NCBI GenBank assembly: GCA_016208975.1
Contig: JACQXA010000003.1
Location: forward strand, 1 to 64,000
DNA: 64,000 bases
DNA from: Nitrospinota bacterium
Lineage (GTDB): Bacteria > Nitrospinota_A > UBA7883 > JACRLM01
Reading direction: 5' to 3'
Positions 59,333-64,000 of this stretch are shown here, piece by piece (positions within the stretch are counted from its first letter, which is position 1; every line of letters starts with the position of its first letter). Under the pieces are notes generated by a model that saw nothing but the letters and a program-made list of their open reading frames with translations, did not search any database and was not told where the DNA came from. A program made the position numbers and the translations under genes.

Positions 59333-61162
59333 TTAAACCATCCCCTCTTCCGGCGGCTCAAGCATTATGGCGCTCTCCCGCACAAGTTTTAGCACTTCCG
59401 CGTCGTTCTTGCCGAAAACCTTGCCGAAATGCGCGGCTGAACGGCTGAGTATATGGTACGTGTTCCACTGCGTCTGTTTGATCACCCTGTCCAGCACGGC
59501 TTCCCGGGCGAAGTCCGGCTTCAGCGAGTCCACATAAGCCCCGAACAGGTCGCGCACTTCCTTCCCGTTGGCGTCCTGCACCGTTTTCGAATACATCGCA
59601 GACAGGTCTATTTTTGTGAACAGGTCGTCCAGCCCGCCTCCCTGCGCGTTTTTGCGGGTAAGGGACTCCATCTCGCTATACGCGAAATGGGGAATAACAA
59701 GCACGCCGCCAAGGGCGTAGATAAGGCGCCATTTATCCTCTTCCAGCGCCGTTTTGGCCACTTCCCTCTGAACGCTGGAAGTAAGGCCCAGCGACAGCAC
59801 CTTGGGCCAGAGGAAGCGGACCACAAGCTCCACCGGCGTCATCTTGCTTATTTTAACGGCCTCTTCTTTTTCAGCCTCCTTTTTAGCCAGGTCATAATCC
59901 ATCTCCCGGCTGTATTCGTCCAGCCGGGCCGTCACCCCCCGGTCTATCTCCCCGCATACCGCCCCCAGGAACTTTTCCCTGACCACCATCAGGTCGTACG
60001 GCAGTTTGCCATCGTATATGTCGCAAATATCGTCATAGGTGATGTTGGACGTCCTGCCCCTCATCATGAACTCATACATGGCCTGTTTGAACAAGCTCTC
60101 GAAAAGGTTGGTCCGCTCTCCGCTCCGCTCGTTTATCTCGTTCTGGATCCACCGGGCCAGGGTTGTCTTTATCAGTTTCGGGTTATCCGCGCTCCTGGCG
60201 TAAAATTCCGCCACCGGGCCCGCCGGATCTGAAAAAGTTTTTACATAGTGTTCCCGTACAATGTCCCCCAGGTTGCTAAGAAAAAACCTCCTCGAATTGA
60301 AAGTGTCAAACCTTAGCTTTATAAGGCGGACAATGGGGTGGGTTGCGGGCATATCCGCAAGGGGTTGTGGAACGGCTCCTTTTTCCCGCCCGGCGGAACC
60401 GGCCTTTTTCTTGATCGCCTCCCACTCGGCGCCGGAAACGATCCTGCCGTCGTTGATTATCATGTCCGCGGCGGCGGGCAGAAGGTCAGCCAGCCCGGTT
60501 TCCGTATTCACATGGAGCAGGTAATCCAGCGCTATCCCGGTGAACAGTGGAAGATTGGCCTTTTTCTCCCGCGCAAGCTTGATGAACATGGCGCACATGT
60601 TTCTCTCCTGCCCCTTGGCCTCTCCACCTTCCTTCCGGATTCTTTCCCCGGTTGCGGCAAGCAGGGCCCTTGTGAGATTGTCGGCGAAATTATCCGAACC
60701 CACCAGCTTGCCGATTTCACCGGGGAGCTCCGCTATCGAGCCGTACTCATAAAGAACCGCCTCTTTCTCCGGCGCTCCCATGCCGCCCAACCGCTCCATA
60801 ACCTGCGCGAAAAGCGCTTTCCCCTTTTCCGCCAGCGCGGCAAGGGCCTTGTGGCCGCTTTCGCTGATGTGAAGGCCGTACCGGGTGTCATCCACCTTGT
60901 TCACTATGGCCACGGGTATCCGCAAGCCTTCCAGCAGAAGTTGCACAGGCGCCAGCACCCCCTTCCTGGCCGCCGAAAGGAAATCTTCTATCTCGCGCCG
61001 CTGTTCGGCGCCGATGATGGAGGCTGTCACCACACCGGCTCCGGTTTTGGAGATGTCCAATACTTTTATGTCAATCGGCATGGGATCGGGATAGAGGATC
61101 AGTTGCCCTTTAATGCCTAGCTCCTCAGCCGAATATCTCTTCTCTTTTCGTCTTCCCGCCAT
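59333..61162 (-). CDS. PilZ-domain protein with large uncharacterised C-terminal region
   Basis: The 609-aa soluble protein has an N-terminal PilZ-like domain with both cyclic-di-GMP motifs: RxxxR (R5-K-E-K-R9) and D-x-S-x2-G (D36-I-S38-K-T-G41). The remaining about 480 residues are predicted mainly helical with charged segments; I do not recognise a domain. The PilZ motifs imply control by cyclic di-GMP. It stands alone, between an E-containing repeat gap and a divergent-like leader. The start ATG gives a complete PilZ N-terminus. Confidence 0.78.
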   Translation of the reverse strand: MAGRRKEKRYSAEELGIKGQLILYPDPMPIDIKVLDISKTGAGVVTASIIGAEQRREIEDFLSAARKGVLAPVQLLLEGLRIPVAIVNKVDDTRYGLHISESGHKALAALAEKGKALFAQVMERLGGMGAPEKEAVLYEYGSIAELPGEIGKLVGSDNFADNLTRALLAATGERIRKEGGEAKGQERNMCAMFIKLAREKKANLPLFTGIALDYLLHVNTETGLADLLPAAADMIINDGRIVSGAEWEAIKKKAGSAGREKGAVPQPLADMPATHPIVRLIKLRFDTFNSRRFFLSNLGDIVREHYVKTFSDPAGPVAEFYARSADNPKLIKTTLARWIQNEINERSGERTNLFESLFKQAMYEFMMRGRTSNITYDDICDIYDGKLPYDLMVVREKFLGAVCGEIDRGVTARLDEYSREMDYDLAKKEAEKEEAVKISKMTPVELVVRFLWPKVLSLGLTSSVQREVAKTALEEDKWRLIYALGGVLVIPHFAYSEMESLTRKNAQGGGLDDLFTKIDLSAMYSKTVQDANGKEVRDLFGAYVDSLKPDFAREAVLDRVIKQTQWNTYHILSRSAAHFGKVFGKNDAEVLKLVRESAIMLEPPEEGMV

Positions 61163-61404
61163 ATATTCACTGAAAATCAGGCAATTTGCGTTTTTTTAGA
61201 GCGCGCAATAACCGTTAAATCAAGGTTTGGAAGGCTGGAACCTGAATGCCTTGAAACCGTTTGACCGGATTAGGTATTTGAGCGATTTCACCGGACTTTT
61301 GAAAAGCCCGGCCACGGAAATCTGCACAGGAACTATTCTAGCATTTTTCCGGAGTGGGATGGTGGACGGCGGGGCTGGCTAATCCAAACTGGCTTTATTC
61401 CGCC

Positions 61405-62484
61405 CTACCCCGCCTGTTTCGAATAACGCTTAAGCCGTAGCCACACCGTGGAGCCTTCACCTTCTCTGGATTTTATTTCCAGCCCGCCGCCGTGCAACGC
61501 GGTTATCTCCCTGCATATGGCAAGCCCCAGCCCGGCGCCTTTTTCCCCGGCTGTGCCAAGCGTGGCCGCTTTGGAGTTTATTTCGAAAAGTTTGTTTATC
61601 CGTTCCGGCTCTATGCCCACGCCGGTGTCTTTCACCATGATAACTACATCATCACCTTCCGGCTCCGCGCAAAGGGTTACCGTTCCGCCGTGGTGTGTGT
61701 ACTTGATGGAATTGGCCAGCAGGTTGCCCAGCACCAGCGCCAGCCGCTCTTTATCGGCGAATACCCACGCCTCGGGCCGCTCCAGTACCTCCAGGCGCAC
61801 TCCCTTGTCCCCGGCCATGTTCCGGGCCGACTCCACGCATTCCCGGATCAGCGATACCGCCTCCACCGGCGCCGGCTTCATCTCCACCGTGCCCTTGTGG
61901 ATGCGCGTAAGCTCCACAAGGCTTTCAAGCAGGTTTAGTTGCTGGATCGTGGAACGCTCCAGGGTTTCCACCACGGTTTTCTGCCATTGCCCCAAAGGCT
62001 CTTTGGATGACCGTAGCAGAAGCCGCAGAAGCCCGATGCTGGAGGTGAGGGGCGACCGGATATCGTGGGAGATTACGGACATTATGCGGTTGCGGAACGC
62101 CTCAACCTCTCGAAGCTTCTCGGCTCCGTTACCCGGCGCCGCCGATACGGGCTCCATGACGATAACATGGCCCATGGCCTTGTCGCTTTTAGAGAAGCGC
62201 GTTTTGGCCAGGCGGTAATGGATGGGTATCTTTTGCCCGTTAACCAGGGCCACGGTTTGGCCCTGCGCCTCAAAAGCCTCCCCCAGCAAGGTTTTGGGCT
62301 CGTGCAACACTACGGCCCCTTCGCCCGCAAAAAACGGATGGGCCAGGACGCTCCATTTCTTTCCGAACGCCCTGGGCGCCGGTATGTTGAAAAAGGTGGA
62401 GGCCGCCCGGTTAAACTGGGCCACCCGCCCATGCGGGTCCAACACCACAACCGCTTCCCGAATCAGGTCCGCCGCGCCGTTCAT
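61405..62484 (-). CDS. PAS-domain histidine kinase, soluble
   Basis: The kinase of about 359 aa has an N-terminal PAS domain (about residues 1-115), HisKA with H-box VISHDIRSPLTSS and the ATPase domain (NLLANSIKYTHHGG, KDTGVGIEPE, GEKGAGLGLAI). The frame is open to an ATG at 62532, but the start at 62484 removes a basic, non-PAS leader (MCYLFRIKKVWWRVYG) and fits domain borders. No response regulator is adjacent. The C-terminal half resembles the receiver-kinase at 23.2 kb. Confidence 0.88.
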   Translation of the reverse strand: MNGAADLIREAVVVLDPHGRVAQFNRAASTFFNIPAPRAFGKKWSVLAHPFFAGEGAVVLHEPKTLLGEAFEAQGQTVALVNGQKIPIHYRLAKTRFSKSDKAMGHVIVMEPVSAAPGNGAEKLREVEAFRNRIMSVISHDIRSPLTSSIGLLRLLLRSSKEPLGQWQKTVVETLERSTIQQLNLLESLVELTRIHKGTVEMKPAPVEAVSLIRECVESARNMAGDKGVRLEVLERPEAWVFADKERLALVLGNLLANSIKYTHHGGTVTLCAEPEGDDVVIMVKDTGVGIEPERINKLFEINSKAATLGTAGEKGAGLGLAICREITALHGGGLEIKSREGEGSTVWLRLKRYSKQAG

Positions 62485-62558
62485 TCCATAAACCCGCCAC
62501 CAGACTTTTTTTATCCTAAATAAATAACACATTTACCGGTTCAATGGAGAGGTCTTTT

Positions 62559-62699
62559 CGGGCTGTTGCCCAAATAGTTTAGCGCCGTTTCAGCGATGTC
62601 GTCCCGGGCGTAGCGCAAGCGGAGACCCGGGATCAGGGCCTCTTTTCAAATACATATAAGGTCGCGGCCCCGGCTCGCGCTTCGCTTGGCCGGGGTGAC
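62559..62699 (+). mobile_element. Element E copy 3 (right end lost)
   Basis: The left terminal repeat CGGGCTGTTGCCCAAAT and the internal inverted motifs are intact. Similarity stops after GGGGTGAC at 62699, so about 30 bp including the right terminal repeat are missing. It lies between the kinase and mdh (gap 62533-62747), 48 bp after the mdh stop. Confidence 0.88.
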
Positions 62700-62747
62700 C
62701 GGGCTATATAAACCCGGCGGCGCAAATCAGCAAAAGTAACGGGACGG

Positions 62748-63689
<942 letters not shown>

Positions 63690-63737
63690 TTAAAAGCCCT
63701 TACATGTTTTCGATTACAACGGCCGAAGGCCGCGCGA

Positions 63738-64000
63738 TTATTTCGCGGCGGCCTTGGCGGCGGCGTAGCCTAATAAACCGCCCGCCTTCATCACGTCCAG
63801 GTCCCGGCCGCCCATGGCGTGTTTCACCGGTATCCGGGCGCCCTTGGTCTTGTTCACCACCACAAGGTTCCCCAGGTCGGAAGTGTCCAACTCCAGCTCA
63901 TCCCCCTGGTCTATCTTGTCGTAGTCCGGCTCGTTGACGAAATTCAGCGGCAGGATGCCGAAATTTATAAGGTTGGCCATGTGTATCCTGGCGAAAGACT
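63738..64000 (-). CDS. Aconitate hydratase, C-terminal part (5' end outside window)
   Basis: The visible 87 residues match the end of the aconitase swivel domain: SFARIHMANLINFGILPLNF followed by a beta-rich stretch and an Ala/Lys-rich tail. The frame continues past the window edge without a start. The sequence is of the mitochondrial/AcnA-like type. It is followed by mdh on the same strand. Confidence 0.9.
   Translation of the reverse strand, partial: SFARIHMANLINFGILPLNFVNEPDYDKIDQGDELELDTSDLGNLVVVNKTKGARIPVKHAMGGRDLDVMKAGGLLGYAAAKAAAK

Overview
The window is GC-rich DNA from a Gram-negative bacterium. Evidence for an outer membrane and periplasm includes ExbB/ExbD-type energizers, lipoproteins with lipoboxes, a beta-barrel candidate ending in Phe, TatA, UppP and a periplasmic c-heme chemoreceptor. 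An MglA-type Ras-like GTPase, a PilZ protein, a CCG-domain (type E) succinate dehydrogenase, a TreT/DUF5752/OtsAB trehalose cluster and a formylmethanofuran:tetrahydromethanopterin formyltransferase together suggest a deltaproteobacterial or Nitrospinota-like lineage. I cannot resolve it further from sequence alone. No rRNA, tRNA, transposase, integrase or CRISPR array was seen.

Layout. 0.4-2.3 kb: exbB-exbD-hypothetical operon (+). 2.35-7.0 kb: folP, infB, uppP (-). 7.2-11.8 kb: REC-TPR protein, MglA-like GTPase, large AMIN/TPR envelope protein (+). 12.2-13.3 kb: PAS histidine kinase. 13.3-17.6 kb: trehalose cluster (-). 17.8-19.1 kb: MgtE. 19.6-23.2 kb: sdhA-sdhB-CCG subunit operon with a clear terminator. 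23.2-24.4 kb: response-regulator/kinase hybrid. 24.6-27.0 kb: DUF1538 membrane protein plus two P-II-like proteins. 27.6-30.4 kb: metal-type ABC cluster with a His-rich permease and a DUF3299 protein, followed by a decayed DUF3299 fragment. 30.9-34.3 kb: lipoprotein/FecR/outer-membrane operon. 34.9-37.6 kb: rho and CCA-adding enzyme. 37.6-41.7 kb: DedA, argS, SPOR protein, DUF4149 protein. 42.4-47.8 kb: heme chemoreceptor, CheD-receiver fusion, CheA. 48.3-50.7 kb: lipoprotein, tatA, pseG-like. 51.0-53.3 kb: TSUP permease, small membrane protein, tandem UspA. 53.8-56.3 kb: nusA-rimP (-) and a pteridine-reductase-like SDR (+). 56.7-58.8 kb: cupin, ftr, toxin-antitoxin pair. 59.3-64 kb: PilZ protein, PAS kinase, mdh and the 3' end of aconitase.

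The most unusual content is between the genes. Nearly every long intergenic gap is filled by a layered set of short repeats. Family A is a short palindrome (core GCTTCCCCGTGGTCGCC) whose stem changes by paired substitutions between copies and which forms tandem arrays of about 25 bp. Family C is about 155 bp and usually follows an A-linker-A' unit. Family D is a 151-bp element with terminal inverted repeats and 8-bp target duplications. Family E is a 171-bp element with 17-bp terminal inverted repeats and 4-bp target duplications. E is inserted inside an A unit and inside a D copy, which gives a relative age order. All C and D copies in the window lie on the + strand, whatever the direction of neighbouring genes. 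Repeats touch at least two genes: the cheD-receiver fusion stops within a few bases of one, and the pseG-like frame ends inside another.

Functionally the window combines central metabolism (aconitase, malate dehydrogenase, succinate dehydrogenase), information processing (infB, nusA, rimP, rho, cca, argS), pterin/C1 chemistry (folP, pteridine reductase, ftr), trehalose synthesis and dense signalling (three kinases, chemotaxis, MglA, PilZ, P-II).
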